A DNA stretch of 64,000 nucleotides from positions 372,001 to 436,000 of the forward strand of contig CAVTWS010000011.1 in the NCBI GenBank assembly GCA_963738445.1, given 5' to 3'. The stretch comes from CAVTWS01 sp963738445 (GTDB lineage: Bacteria; Actinomycetota; Acidimicrobiia; Acidimicrobiales; SHLQ01). Shown one piece after another: positions 37,739 through 46,017 of the stretch. The notes under the pieces were generated by a model, which saw only the letters and a list, made by a program, of their open reading frames with translations, had not been told where the DNA came from and searched no databases. The position numbers were made by a program, and so were the translations under genes. Within the stretch, counting starts at the first letter, position 1. Every line of letters begins with the position of its first letter.

Positions 37739-38572
37739 TCAGGCGGCGTCGACGGCACGCTGTGCGGCGTGGTCGCGCACGGTGTTGACCGCCCGCTTGA
37801 CCAGGCGCCGAGCAGCTTCGGCGGTGACGCCGAGCTCCTCGCCGACCTCGCGGTAGCTGCGCTTGCGACCATCTTGCAGGCCGAAGCGCTGCTCGACGGC
37901 GTAACGGGCCCGGGAATCGAGCACGTCGAGCAGATCGGTGACCATCCGCTCCTCGACTCGAGCCATGACCTCGGCCTCCGGGCCGGGGTTGGCATCCGGG
38001 AGCAGGTCGACCAGCTCGTTGCTGTCATCGTCACCGATGGTGCGGTCGAGCGAGGTCGGGGTGGTCAGGCGGTGCAGCCGTGCGTGCTCATCGTCGAGCT
38101 CGTCGCCGTCGCCGGAGACGGCGCGCAGCGCAGCCCGGAGGCTGGCCGAACGATCACCGGGGAGCCGGACGAGGCTCGCCTTCTGGTCGAGCGCACGCCC
38201 GATGGCCTGGCGGATCCAGAAGGTGGCATAGGTGGAGAACTTGAAGCCCTTGCGCCAGTCGAACTTGTCGACGGCATGCTCCAAGCCCAGGTTGCCCTCC
38301 TGGATGAGGTCGAGCAGCTCCATGCCCGGAGGCAGTGGGTAGCGGCGGGCGACGCTCACGACCAGACGAAGGTTGGCCCGGATGAACCGGTCCTTCGCAG
38401 CGGCGGCGTCGGCGATGTGGCGGCGGATCTCCGGGTCGGTCTCGCCTGCGGCTTGACGGACGCGGGCCTTGTGGCCCCGCTCGATCACCTGGGCGAGCTC
38501 GCGCTCCTCCTCGGCGGTGAGCAGGGAGACCATGCCGATCTCGTTGAGGTACTGGCCTACTGAATCACTCAT
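37739..38572 (-). CDS. RNA polymerase sigma-70 factor, RpoD/SigB-like (group 2)
   Basis: The 277-residue protein has region 1.2 (SVGQYLNEIGMVSLLTAEEE), region 2 (RANLRLVVSVARRY, then DLIQEGNLGLEHAVDKFDW and FSTYATFWIRQAIGRAL), a region 3 and region 4 (RFGLQDGRKRSYREVGEELG). It lacks region 1.1 and is shorter than a primary sigma, so it is a group-2, stationary- or stress-type factor. Region 2.3-2.4 matches primary sigma factors, so it should read similar -10 boxes. ATG 38572 is the first Met of the homologous part. A 360-nt leader region with hairpins lies upstream. Confidence 0.88.
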   Translation of the reverse strand: MSDSVGQYLNEIGMVSLLTAEEERELAQVIERGHKARVRQAAGETDPEIRRHIADAAAAKDRFIRANLRLVVSVARRYPLPPGMELLDLIQEGNLGLEHAVDKFDWRKGFKFSTYATFWIRQAIGRALDQKASLVRLPGDRSASLRAALRAVSGDGDELDDEHARLHRLTTPTSLDRTIGDDDSNELVDLLPDANPGPEAEVMARVEERMVTDLLDVLDSRARYAVEQRFGLQDGRKRSYREVGEELGVTAEAARRLVKRAVNTVRDHAAQRAVDAA

Positions 38573-38932
38573 GACAATCGTTTCAACGGGGACCCCGCAA
38601 GGGGTATTCCCGGCCTCTTTCGGTTTTACTCGTCGGGCCGCGCTCGGATGCTCCGAAGGCGAGAGAACTCTCGCCTGGACGCCGGCGGCAGAGCGGCGAC
38701 CGCCCAGGTTCCCATGACGCCGGTCACCCCTCGACGAATCGATGGATGCCGGGGCCGATCTCCTATCGGCTGGAACCGGGCCGAACTGAAACTCTAGTAC
38801 AAATGGACCATGGAGTCCAGCAATTAGTGATGTGGGGCGCGTCACATGGCACCGGACGCAACCACGCCCGAGTCGAGAGGCGAGGGGTCCAGGCGGGCGG
38901 GCAGTCCGGGGATGCAGTCGTAGACTCCACGG
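38573..38932. other. 360-bp intergenic region between divergent sigma-70 and nadD
   Basis: This is the only gene-free stretch above 300 bp. It holds the nadD -10 box at its right end. On the minus strand it includes a perfect palindrome (GGCGAGAGAACTCTCGCC, 38658-38675) and a small hairpin ACCCCTTGCGGGGT near the sigma start. Around 38790-38840 an AT-richer patch has TTGCTG and TACTAG-like elements that could be the sigma promoter, which would give a leader of about 220 nt. No open frame with coding character is seen. Confidence 0.6.
38921..38926 (+). promoter_or_regulatory. Leaderless -10 box (TAGACT) of nadD
   Basis: TAGACT ends 6 nt before ATG 38933, the shortest spacing in the set, with no ribosome binding site. 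Confidence 0.5.
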
Positions 38933-39535
38933 ATGTCCAGCCGTCGGGGCGAGCGTATCGGGATCTTCGGCGGAACATTCGACCCTCCCCACGTTGGACA
39001 TCTGATTGCAGCAATTTGCTCCCGGCACGAGCTCGGACTCGACCGCGTGCTCATGATGGTGGCCGGTGTTCCCTGGCAGAAGGTGGGGGTGCGTCCCCTC
39101 ACCGAAGCCCGCCACCGACTCGACATGACCGAGCGGGCGATCGAAGGGATCGAGGGGCTCGAGGTGTCGACGCTCGAGATGGAACGGCCCGGCGACACGT
39201 TCACGGTCGACACCCTCCGCGAGCTCCGCCGGACCAACCCGGGGGCCGAGCTCTTCCTGATCGTCGGTGGCGATGCGGCGGCCGGCCTGCTGTCGTGGAA
39301 GGAGCCCCACGCCGTGGCCGAGCTGGCCCGCTTGGTCGTGGTGGCGCGCCCGCCACTGGTGACGGCGATGCCGCCCGAAGGGTTCGACTTCGTCGTCGTC
39401 GCCGCGCCGCTGGTCGACCTGTCGTCGAGCGAGCTCCGGGAGCGGTTCGCGGCGGGCCAACCGGTCGACTTCCTCACGCCCGATCGGGTCGCGGTGTATG
39501 TGCGGGCGCATGGCCTCTACGGTGTCGGGTCGTGA
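38933..39535 (+). CDS. nadD: Nicotinate-nucleotide adenylyltransferase
   Basis: NadD adenylates nicotinate mononucleotide in NAD synthesis. The 200-residue nucleotidyltransferase has the signature GIFGGTFDPPHVGHL near residues 9-23, LMMVAGVPWQK near 40 and the closing substrate motif LSSSELRERFAAG near 160. The stop overlaps the following GTG (GTGA). The order nadD - LytR_C gene - rsfS is common in actinobacteria. Confidence 0.95.
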   Translation: MSSRRGERIGIFGGTFDPPHVGHLIAAICSRHELGLDRVLMMVAGVPWQKVGVRPLTEARHRLDMTERAIEGIEGLEVSTLEMERPGDTFTVDTLRELRRTNPGAELFLIVGGDAAAGLLSWKEPHAVAELARLVVVARPPLVTAMPPEGFDFVVVAAPLVDLSSSELRERFAAGQPVDFLTPDRVAVYVRAHGLYGVGS

Positions 39536-40983
39536 CCGAGCCGGGTGGGCCGCCCCCGCAGAAGCCCAAGCGTGAGTTCGTCCCGTCCGCGGGCCGATCG
39601 GTGTTCGTCGACACCGGTGCGGTTCCGGCAGTCGGCGCGACATCCCCGGCCGGGCCGGGCGCCCCTGCGCCGGCCTCGCCACCTCCCGCCCGCACTCCCG
39701 GCGGACCCGGGGGCCAGTCGGTTGTCGACGATGGTGGTGGGGCTCCGCCCCAACACCGGGACCCGGTCGGCGATGACCGTGACGGCGCCGACCCGTCGCC
39801 GCGTCGCGTCGTGCGGGCCAGCCCGATGTGGCGCTGGCTGTTTCCCGCCCTGCTCGTCCTCGCCGCCCTGGCCGCCTACTCATTGTTCCGATCGGGCTAC
39901 GACCTGGTGCTCGACAGCCGCGACGGGGCGGTGGAGGCCCAGAACGATGACCCGACGGCGCCGGGGTACCGGGCGATCGTCGATCCCACCCGAACCATGG
40001 TCGTGTACGAGACGAGCGACGTCATGGGGGTCGATCAACTCGTCGGCGCTCAGGTCGTGTCGCTCGATCCCACCGGTGGGGGAGCGGTCATCGTCGTCCC
40101 GGTGGCGCTGCTGGTCGAGCTTCCGGACGGCACCCGACTGGATCTGGCGGCCGACTTCGACCCGGCCGACCCGTCCGAGGTCACCGATCAGCTCGGTCAA
40201 CTGCTCGGCACCCGGTTCACCGACGAACCCACGGTCCTCGACGACGACGACATGATCTCGGCGTTCGCGCCCGTCGGCCCGGTCGAATACCTGCTCGCTG
40301 ACGACCTCACGATCGAGCGGGCCGACGGCTCCCTCGAAACCCTGCTGGAGGCCGGGCGCCACGAGCTCGAACCCGAGGATCTGGTCGTGGTCAACGCCGT
40401 CCTGCGCCCTGGCGAGGTGCTCGAGAACCGGCTCCTCCGTCAGGTCGACCTCTGGCAGGCGATCACCGGCGCGCTGGCCGACATCGACGATCTCGAGACC
40501 TCGTACCCGGCGGCCGACGACGGCCTCTTCCACGCGCTCCGCGTGCTCGCCGCCGGCGAGGTGCGGGTCCAAGCGCTGCCGGTCGTCCTGTTCGCGCCGC
40601 CCGACGGCACCCCGTTCTTCGTCGTCGCCGATCCCGAAGCCGTCGCGGAGCTGACCGCCGAGATCGTGCCGCTGCCGGTCGATCCGGGCAACGGCCTGAG
40701 AGTCCAGACCGCACTGCTGAGCGGCACCGGCGATCCCGACATCTTGACGGCGGCGATCGCGCCGCTGGTCGGCGCCGGGGCCGAGATCAGCGTCACCGGC
40801 AACGCCGACCTACTCGGCCAGCAGGTCACGAACGTCGTGTACCACCGGGTCGAGGCGGAAGCGGCGGCGGCGGCCATGGCGGAGGCGATCGGCGCCGATC
40901 CGCCCACCTACGTCGAACTCGTCGATCCGTTGACCAGCGTGACGGTCACCCTCGGCGCCGACTTCGTGCCGCCCGCCGCCTGA
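39532..40983 (+). CDS. Membrane-anchored LytR C-terminal domain protein
   Basis: The 483-residue protein has a Pro/Gly-rich cytoplasmic N-terminus (about 1-97), one membrane helix (MWRWLFPALLVLAALAAYSL) and an acidic ectodomain. Its last quarter contains a LytR_C-type unit: NGLRVQTALLSGTGDPDILTA..GAEISVTGNADL. The middle region (about 140-380) resembles the beta/alpha pattern of LytR-CpsA-Psr proteins, but I cannot see their catalytic Arg/Asp set, so enzyme activity is not claimed. It is coupled to nadD by GTGA. A wall-polymer role is inferred from the domain. Confidence 0.72.
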   Translation: MTEPGGPPPQKPKREFVPSAGRSVFVDTGAVPAVGATSPAGPGAPAPASPPPARTPGGPGGQSVVDDGGGAPPQHRDPVGDDRDGADPSPRRVVRASPMWRWLFPALLVLAALAAYSLFRSGYDLVLDSRDGAVEAQNDDPTAPGYRAIVDPTRTMVVYETSDVMGVDQLVGAQVVSLDPTGGGAVIVVPVALLVELPDGTRLDLAADFDPADPSEVTDQLGQLLGTRFTDEPTVLDDDDMISAFAPVGPVEYLLADDLTIERADGSLETLLEAGRHELEPEDLVVVNAVLRPGEVLENRLLRQVDLWQAITGALADIDDLETSYPAADDGLFHALRVLAAGEVRVQALPVVLFAPPDGTPFFVVADPEAVAELTAEIVPLPVDPGNGLRVQTALLSGTGDPDILTAAIAPLVGAGAEISVTGNADLLGQQVTNVVYHRVEAEAAAAAMAEAIGADPPTYVELVDPLTSVTVTLGADFVPPAA

Positions 40984-41016
40984 CGCACCCGGCCTTCCGC
41001 CGCCCAGTCGCGGCGA

Positions 41017-41022
41017 TAGCCT
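41017..41022 (+). promoter_or_regulatory. Leaderless -10 box (TAGCCT) of rsfS
   Basis: TAGCCT ends 9 nt before ATG 41032, with no ribosome binding site. Confidence 0.5.
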
Positions 41023-41031
41023 GCACTCATC

Positions 41032-41463
41032 ATGTCCGATGTGACCGCTCGCTCCTCCATCTCCGTGGTCAAGTTGGCCAAAGCCGATGTTCGCATCGGC
41101 GATACCGGGACCGGCCTCGACTGGGCCATCGCCGCCGCCCGCGCCGCCGACGACAAACTGGCGACCGACACCGTCATCATCGACGTGGGCGATGTCCTGG
41201 GCATCACCGATTACTTCGTCATCGCCTCGGGCTCCAACAATCGCCAGGTCAAGGCCATCGTCGACGAGGTCGAGCGGCAGATCGCCGACCTGGGCGGCCC
41301 CCGGCCGCTGCGGGTCGAGGGCATCGACACCATGCAGTGGGTCCTGGCCGACTACGGCAGCTTCGTCGTCCACGTGTTCGATACCGAGACCCGGGCGTAC
41401 TACGACCTCGAGCGCCTGTGGCGCGACCGACCGGTGATCGAGTGGCGCTCCGCCTCGGCGTGA
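41032..41463 (+). CDS. rsfS: Ribosome silencing factor RsfS/RsfA
   Basis: RsfS binds L14 and blocks subunit joining when nutrients are scarce. The 143-residue protein has the DUF143 core: DTVIIDVGDVLGITDYFVIASG near residues 46-67, NNRQVKAIVDEVE, VEGIDTMQWVLADYGSFVVHVF near 101-122 and a C-terminal YYDLERLW. The N-terminal 28 residues are an extension. It is the standard neighbour of nadD. Confidence 0.95.
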   Translation: MSDVTARSSISVVKLAKADVRIGDTGTGLDWAIAAARAADDKLATDTVIIDVGDVLGITDYFVIASGSNNRQVKAIVDEVERQIADLGGPRPLRVEGIDTMQWVLADYGSFVVHVFDTETRAYYDLERLWRDRPVIEWRSASA

Positions 41464-41509
41464 GCCCCACGACACCGCCTGACGCCAGACGAGGGACACC
41501 TGACGATCT

Positions 41510-42400
41510 GTGACGGACGACTTGACGGCTTCGATGGACACCGATCGTTACGTGTTGACCCTCTCGTGCGCCGATCGGGCCGGCATCGTCTGGGCCGTCG
41601 CCGACGCGCTGCTCGCCGTCGACGGCAACATCGTGGAGCAGGCCCAGTTCAGCGACCCCGATTCGGGTCTCTTCTGCCTCCGAACCGTGTTCGACGCGCG
41701 TGGTGGGTTGGTCGCCGCCCGGGCCGAGCTCGACCATCGCTTGGCGGAGATGGGGCCGGACCTGATGGTGCGGCGCCTCGATGACCGCCTCCGGGTCATG
41801 ATCCTGGTGTCCCGGTACGACCACTGCCTGGTCGACCTGCTCTACCGGTGGAACACCGGGGAGCTGGCCGTCGACATCCCGGTGGTCGTGTCCAACCACC
41901 CCGACCTGGCGCCGATCCCGGAACGGTACGGCATCCCGTTCGTCCACCTGCCGGTCTCCGCATCCGGTTCGGTCACCGCACCGGGCAAGGCCGGGCAGGA
42001 GGCGCAGATCGCCCGGTTGGCGGTCGACCACGAGGTCGACCTGCTGGTGCTCGCCCGGTACATGCAGATCCTGAGCGACGACCTGTGCCGCACGTTTGAA
42101 GGCCGGGCGATCAACATCCACCACTCGTTCCTGCCCGGTTTCAAGGGCGCCAAGCCGTACCACCAGGCGCACGGCCGCGGCGTGAAGCTGGTGGGGGCGA
42201 CCGCCCACTTCGTGACCGCCGATCTCGACGAGGGGCCGATCATCGAGCAGGACGTCGCCCGGGTGACCCACGCCCACACCCCCGAGCAGCTGGTGCGGCT
42301 CGGTCAGGACATCGAGCGTCTCGTGCTGTCGCGGGCGGTCCGCTACGTGGCCGAGAGCCGCGTGCTGCGCGTCGGTCACAAGACCGTCGTGTTCGCCTGA
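41510..42400 (+). CDS. purU: Formyltetrahydrofolate deformylase
   Basis: PurU hydrolyses 10-formyl-THF to THF and formate, balancing one-carbon pools. An N-terminal ACT domain (about 8-90, VLTLSCADRAGIVWAVADAL) is followed by the formyltransferase-like domain with INIHHSFLPGFKGAKPY near 200 and the Asp-containing VGATAHFVTADLDEGPII near 225. The 296-residue length fits. GTG 41510 is used; ATG 41534 (MDTDRYVL) is an alternative near the start of homology. Confidence 0.95.
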   Translation: MTDDLTASMDTDRYVLTLSCADRAGIVWAVADALLAVDGNIVEQAQFSDPDSGLFCLRTVFDARGGLVAARAELDHRLAEMGPDLMVRRLDDRLRVMILVSRYDHCLVDLLYRWNTGELAVDIPVVVSNHPDLAPIPERYGIPFVHLPVSASGSVTAPGKAGQEAQIARLAVDHEVDLLVLARYMQILSDDLCRTFEGRAINIHHSFLPGFKGAKPYHQAHGRGVKLVGATAHFVTADLDEGPIIEQDVARVTHAHTPEQLVRLGQDIERLVLSRAVRYVAESRVLRVGHKTVVFA

Positions 42401-42415
42401 TCCGGGAACGAAAGA

Positions 42416-42437
42416 ACCCTGGCCTCGAGGCCAGGGT
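42416..42437. terminator. 22-bp perfect palindrome between purU and tRNA-Ala
   Basis: ACCCTGGCCTC/GAGGCCAGGGT has 11-bp perfect arms. On the minus strand it is followed by TCTTTCG, so it looks like the terminator of tRNA-Ala and may also serve purU. Confidence 0.75.
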
Positions 42438-42453
42438 CCTGCGGGCGATTCGG

Positions 42454-42527
42454 TGGAGCTAGGGGGACTCGAACCCCCGGCCTCTTCCATGCCATGGAAG
42501 CGCTCTAGCCAACTGAGCTATAGCCCC
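42454..42527 (-). tRNA. tRNA-Ala (GGC anticodon)
   Basis: The reverse complement folds as a cloverleaf with acceptor GGGGCTA/TAGCTCC (one G-U pair), D-arm GCTC...GAGC, anticodon stem CTTCC/GGAAG with loop ATGGCAT (anticodon GGC) and T-arm GGGGG-TTCGAGT-CCCCC. The discriminator is A and CCA is not encoded. Confidence 0.93.
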
Positions 42528-42671
42528 GGGTACACGATCCGAGGGGCCGGATCGGGGCGCCATCGTAGCAGCGGCCTCCGCCAACACCCACCCGTCGCCA
42601 CCAGGGATCAGATCGGTCAGGAACGGTCAGGATCGGCCGGCAATGCCGCCAGGGCCTGTCGACCCCTCCGG

Positions 42672-42677
42672 TAGCCT
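42672..42677 (+). promoter_or_regulatory. Leaderless -10 box (TAGCCT) of leuS
   Basis: TAGCCT ends 9 nt before ATG 42687. The absence of a leader leaves no room for a T-box or other RNA switch. Confidence 0.5.
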
Positions 42678-42686
42678 GGCTCCGCT

Positions 42687-45233
42687 ATGGACACCGCACC
42701 CGAGGGTTACCATCCGCAGGCGTTCGAAGGCGCGTGGCAGCAACGTTGGCGCGACTCCGGCACCTACCAGGTCGACAACGACGATCCGCGCCCGACCCGC
42801 TACGTGCTGTCCATGTACCCGTACCCGAGCGGCCCGGCGCACATCGGCCACGTGCGCAACTACACCTTCGGCGACCTGCTCGTGCGCTTCCACACCATGA
42901 ACGGCCACGCCGTACTGTCGCCGATCGGGTTCGACAGCTTCGGCCTCCCGGCCGAGAACGCCGCGCTCAAGACGGGCACCCACCCCCGGATCAGCACCGA
43001 TGCCAACATCGAACGCCTGTCGTCGTCGCTGATGCGGATCGGCGCGGTCTACGACTGGCGCCGGGTGGTCAAGAGCCACGACCCCGAGTACATGCGCTGG
43101 ACCCAGTGGATCTTCCTGCGCCTCCACGAAGCCGGCCTGGCCTACAAGGCCGAGGCGCCGGTGAACTGGTGCCCGGGGTGCCAGACCGTCCTGGCCAACG
43201 AGCAGGTGCTGGGCGACGGTACCTGCGAACGATCCGGCGACCTCGTCGAGCGTCGCAACATGTCGCAGTGGTTCTACAAGATCACGTCCTACGCCCAGCA
43301 GCTGCTCGACGACATCGACGGGCTGGAGTGGCCCGACCGGGTCAAGCTCATGCAGCGCAACTGGATCGGCCGGTCCGAAGGCGCCGAATTCGACCTCCCC
43401 CTCGCCGATGCCGAGGGTCGGCCGCGGACCGACGTGGCGGGCCTTCGGGTCTTCACCACCCGGCCCGACACCAGCTTCGGCATGACCTTCGCCGTCATGT
43501 CGCCCGAGCACCCCCGTGTCGACGAGTTGGTGTCTCCCGAGCAGAAGGCGGCGGTCGACGCGTTCCGGTCGGAGGTGGCCGCCCGCTCCGACATCGACCG
43601 ACTCTCGACCGAGGGCGCGCTCGACAAACGCGGCGTGTCCACCGGTGGCCGGGTCGTGAACCCGTTCACCGGACTGGCGATCCCCGTCTACCTGGCCGAC
43701 TACGTGCTCATGACGTACGGCACGGGCGCCATCATGGCGGTGCCGAGCGGCGATCAGCGCGACTGGGACTTCGCCCAGCTGCACCACCTGGCGATCCCCG
43801 AGGTCGTCCACCCACCCGCAACGTGGTTCGCCGAGAAGAACCTGGCCGTCGATGCCCCGATCGAGGAGTGGCCGGCCGCCTTCACGGGCGAGGGCGTCAC
43901 CGTCAACTCCGCCAACGACACCCTCGACCTGAACGGCCTCGGCAAGGTCGCCGCCATCGACGCCGCCACGGTGTGGCTCGAGCAGCAGGGCCTGGGGCAG
44001 CGCAAGGTCAACTTCCGGCTTCGTGACTGGTTGCTGTCGCGTCAGCGCTACTGGGGCTGCCCGATTCCGATGATCTACTGCGACGTGTGCGGCGTCGTGC
44101 CGGTGCCCGACGACCAGCTGCCCGTCCTGCTGCCGGACGACGTCGAGTTCCGCCCGACCGGCGAATCACCGCTGCGGTTCCACGACGGGTTCCTCAACAC
44201 CACCTGCCCGACCTGTGGCGCGCCGGCCCGGCGCGAGACCGACACCATGGACACCTTCGTCGACTCGTCGTGGTACTTCCTCCGCTTCGCCGACCCCTTC
44301 AACACCACCGCCCCGTTCTCCGTGGATGCGGTGCGACGCTGGCTGCCGGTCGACCAGTACATCGGCGGCGTCGAGCACGCCATCTTGCACCTGATGTACG
44401 CCCGCTTCTTCACCAAGGCGCTGGCTGACCTGGGCCACGTCCCGGCCGACCTCCGCGAGCCTTTCGAGCGCCTGTTCACCCAGGGCATGGTGCGTTTCGG
44501 CGGCGGCAAGATGTCGAAGTCCAAGGGCAACCTGGTCGCACCCGAGGCCATCATCGACGAAAGCGGGGCGGACGCCCTTCGCCTCGCCATCCTGCAGGCG
44601 AAACCGCCGGCGGAAGACGTCGACTGGGAGGACTTCCAGATCGAGGGCTGCGCCCGGTTCCTTCAGCGCGTGTGGCGCCTGGCCATGCCTGGTTCGGACC
44701 TCCTGGCGGCCGGCGTGCGCTCCGGCGACCTCACGGCCGCCGACGCCGAGATCGACAAGGCCACCCACCGCCTGATCGCCCGCGTCACCGGCGAGTACAC
44801 CAAGTGGGCGTACAACACCGCGGTCGCCGGGTTCATGGAGTTCGTGAACGCGCTCTACAAGTACGTCCAGATCCCCGAACGTCCCCACGGCGAGGTGCTC
44901 GACCGGGCCGTCGACACCGTTCTGCTGTGCATCGCCCCGGCCACGCCGCACATCGCCGCCGAGCTGTGGGAACGCCGCCACGGCGCCGACGGACCCAGCG
45001 TGCACGCCCAGCCGTGGCCGCTCGCCGATCCGGCCAAGCTGGTCGTCGAATCAGTCACCATGATCGTGCAGGTCAACGGCAAGGTCCGGGACCGCATCGA
45101 CGTGCCGGCCGAGATCGCCGAGTCCGACGCCGTCGCCCTGGCCCTGGCGTCGGCCAAGGTGCGTGAGCACCTGACCGGTGAGCCGTCGAAGGTGATCGCC
45201 CGGGCCCCGAAGCTGGTCAACCTCGTCGGCTGA
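42687..45233 (+). CDS. leuS: Leucine--tRNA ligase
   Basis: The class I synthetase of 848 residues has the HIGH motif at 52-55 in YPSGPAHIGHVRNY and the zinc-type CPGCQ near 165. The editing domain (about 230-430) includes the threonine-rich FTTRPDTSFGMTF near 255. The KMSKS loop is at about 608-612 in GGGKMSKSKGNLV. The C-terminal tRNA-binding domain (VQVNGKVRDRIDVPAEI) is complete. comEA and comEC normally follow leuS; here a minus-strand accessory block separates them. Confidence 0.97.
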   Translation: MDTAPEGYHPQAFEGAWQQRWRDSGTYQVDNDDPRPTRYVLSMYPYPSGPAHIGHVRNYTFGDLLVRFHTMNGHAVLSPIGFDSFGLPAENAALKTGTHPRISTDANIERLSSSLMRIGAVYDWRRVVKSHDPEYMRWTQWIFLRLHEAGLAYKAEAPVNWCPGCQTVLANEQVLGDGTCERSGDLVERRNMSQWFYKITSYAQQLLDDIDGLEWPDRVKLMQRNWIGRSEGAEFDLPLADAEGRPRTDVAGLRVFTTRPDTSFGMTFAVMSPEHPRVDELVSPEQKAAVDAFRSEVAARSDIDRLSTEGALDKRGVSTGGRVVNPFTGLAIPVYLADYVLMTYGTGAIMAVPSGDQRDWDFAQLHHLAIPEVVHPPATWFAEKNLAVDAPIEEWPAAFTGEGVTVNSANDTLDLNGLGKVAAIDAATVWLEQQGLGQRKVNFRLRDWLLSRQRYWGCPIPMIYCDVCGVVPVPDDQLPVLLPDDVEFRPTGESPLRFHDGFLNTTCPTCGAPARRETDTMDTFVDSSWYFLRFADPFNTTAPFSVDAVRRWLPVDQYIGGVEHAILHLMYARFFTKALADLGHVPADLREPFERLFTQGMVRFGGGKMSKSKGNLVAPEAIIDESGADALRLAILQAKPPAEDVDWEDFQIEGCARFLQRVWRLAMPGSDLLAAGVRSGDLTAADAEIDKATHRLIARVTGEYTKWAYNTAVAGFMEFVNALYKYVQIPERPHGEVLDRAVDTVLLCIAPATPHIAAELWERRHGADGPSVHAQPWPLADPAKLVVESVTMIVQVNGKVRDRIDVPAEIAESDAVALALASAKVREHLTGEPSKVIARAPKLVNLVG

Positions 45234-45235
45234 GC

Positions 45236-45288
45236 GCCGCCCCCGGCGGCTCAGAAACGAACCGCCGCCCCCGGCGGCTCAGAGACGA
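45236..45288. repeat. 25-bp tandem duplication with hairpin at the leuS/amidotransferase convergence
   Basis: Two near-identical copies (45236-45260 and 45264-45288) each hold GCCGC-CCCCG-GCGGC, a possible bidirectional terminator. The right copy contains the stop codon of the minus-strand amidotransferase. Confidence 0.7.
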
Positions 45289-45986
45289 AACGTGCGGGCC
45301 ATCCAGTGGGCGACGAGCTCGCGGTCGAGCGGGGTGGTCGTCACCGACTCCCGCGCCCGGGCCACGAACTCGGCGCCGAGGGTCTCGACCCGGCCCGAGT
45401 AGAGGTGGTCGCTCAGGACGGCCGAGAACTCGGGGTGCAGCTGGATGGTCCAGGCCCGCTCGCCGATGGTCAGGCCCCCGATCGGGCAATGCTCGTTACC
45501 GGCCCACACCGTCGTCCCGCCGGGTACCTGGACCACCTGGTCCTGGTGGCTGGCCACCAACGTGACGCTCGCCCGCTCGGCGTCGATCCACCCGGGATGG
45601 GAGGAGATCTCGTAGCGGTGCGCGCCCACACCCCAGCCGCGGTCGGACTTCTCGACCCGGCCCCCGAGGGCCTGGGCGGTCAGCTGGTGGCCGAAGCACA
45701 TGCCGACGTACGGTCGCTCTTCGGCGACGATGGCCCGCAGCACCTCCTCCGCCGGCGCGATCCACGGCAGATCGTCGTAGACCGACGAGGCGCTCGGTGA
45801 GCACAACCAGGCGTCGCAATCGTCGAGAGAGGCCGGCAGCTCGCCGGCCTTGGCGTCGAACGTGACGATCTCGACGTCGAAGGGACCGAGCAACGCCTCG
45901 AAGAGCTCGGGGTAGTCGCCTTCGACGTGGGCGCTGGGGCGAGGCACGTGGCCGACGAGGATCAGACCGACTCGGACTGTGGACAC
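45279..45986 (-). CDS. Class I glutamine amidotransferase-like protein
   Basis: The 235-residue protein has the GATase class I nucleophile elbow YVGMCFGHQLTAQALGG with Cys97 and the His in IQLHPEFSAVL. It closely follows the stand-alone GATase1/GMP-synthase-like pattern used for gamma-glutamyl compounds. GTG 45986 is preceded by AGGTGA, and the same GAGAAAGGTGA element occurs twice in the 31-nt gap to the upstream LLM gene. The two are probably in one operon. Its amido-acceptor is not known. Confidence 0.88.
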   Translation of the reverse strand: MSTVRVGLILVGHVPRPSAHVEGDYPELFEALLGPFDVEIVTFDAKAGELPASLDDCDAWLCSPSASSVYDDLPWIAPAEEVLRAIVAEERPYVGMCFGHQLTAQALGGRVEKSDRGWGVGAHRYEISSHPGWIDAERASVTLVASHQDQVVQVPGGTTVWAGNEHCPIGGLTIGERAWTIQLHPEFSAVLSDHLYSGRVETLGAEFVARARESVTTTPLDRELVAHWMARTFRL

Positions 45987-46017
45987 GGTGTCACCTTTCT
46001 CGATCACCTTTCTCGGC

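Noticed and set aside
42541..42686. T-box leader of leuS
   Set aside because: The start codon follows a -10 box by 9 nt and no T-box consensus or stem was seen.
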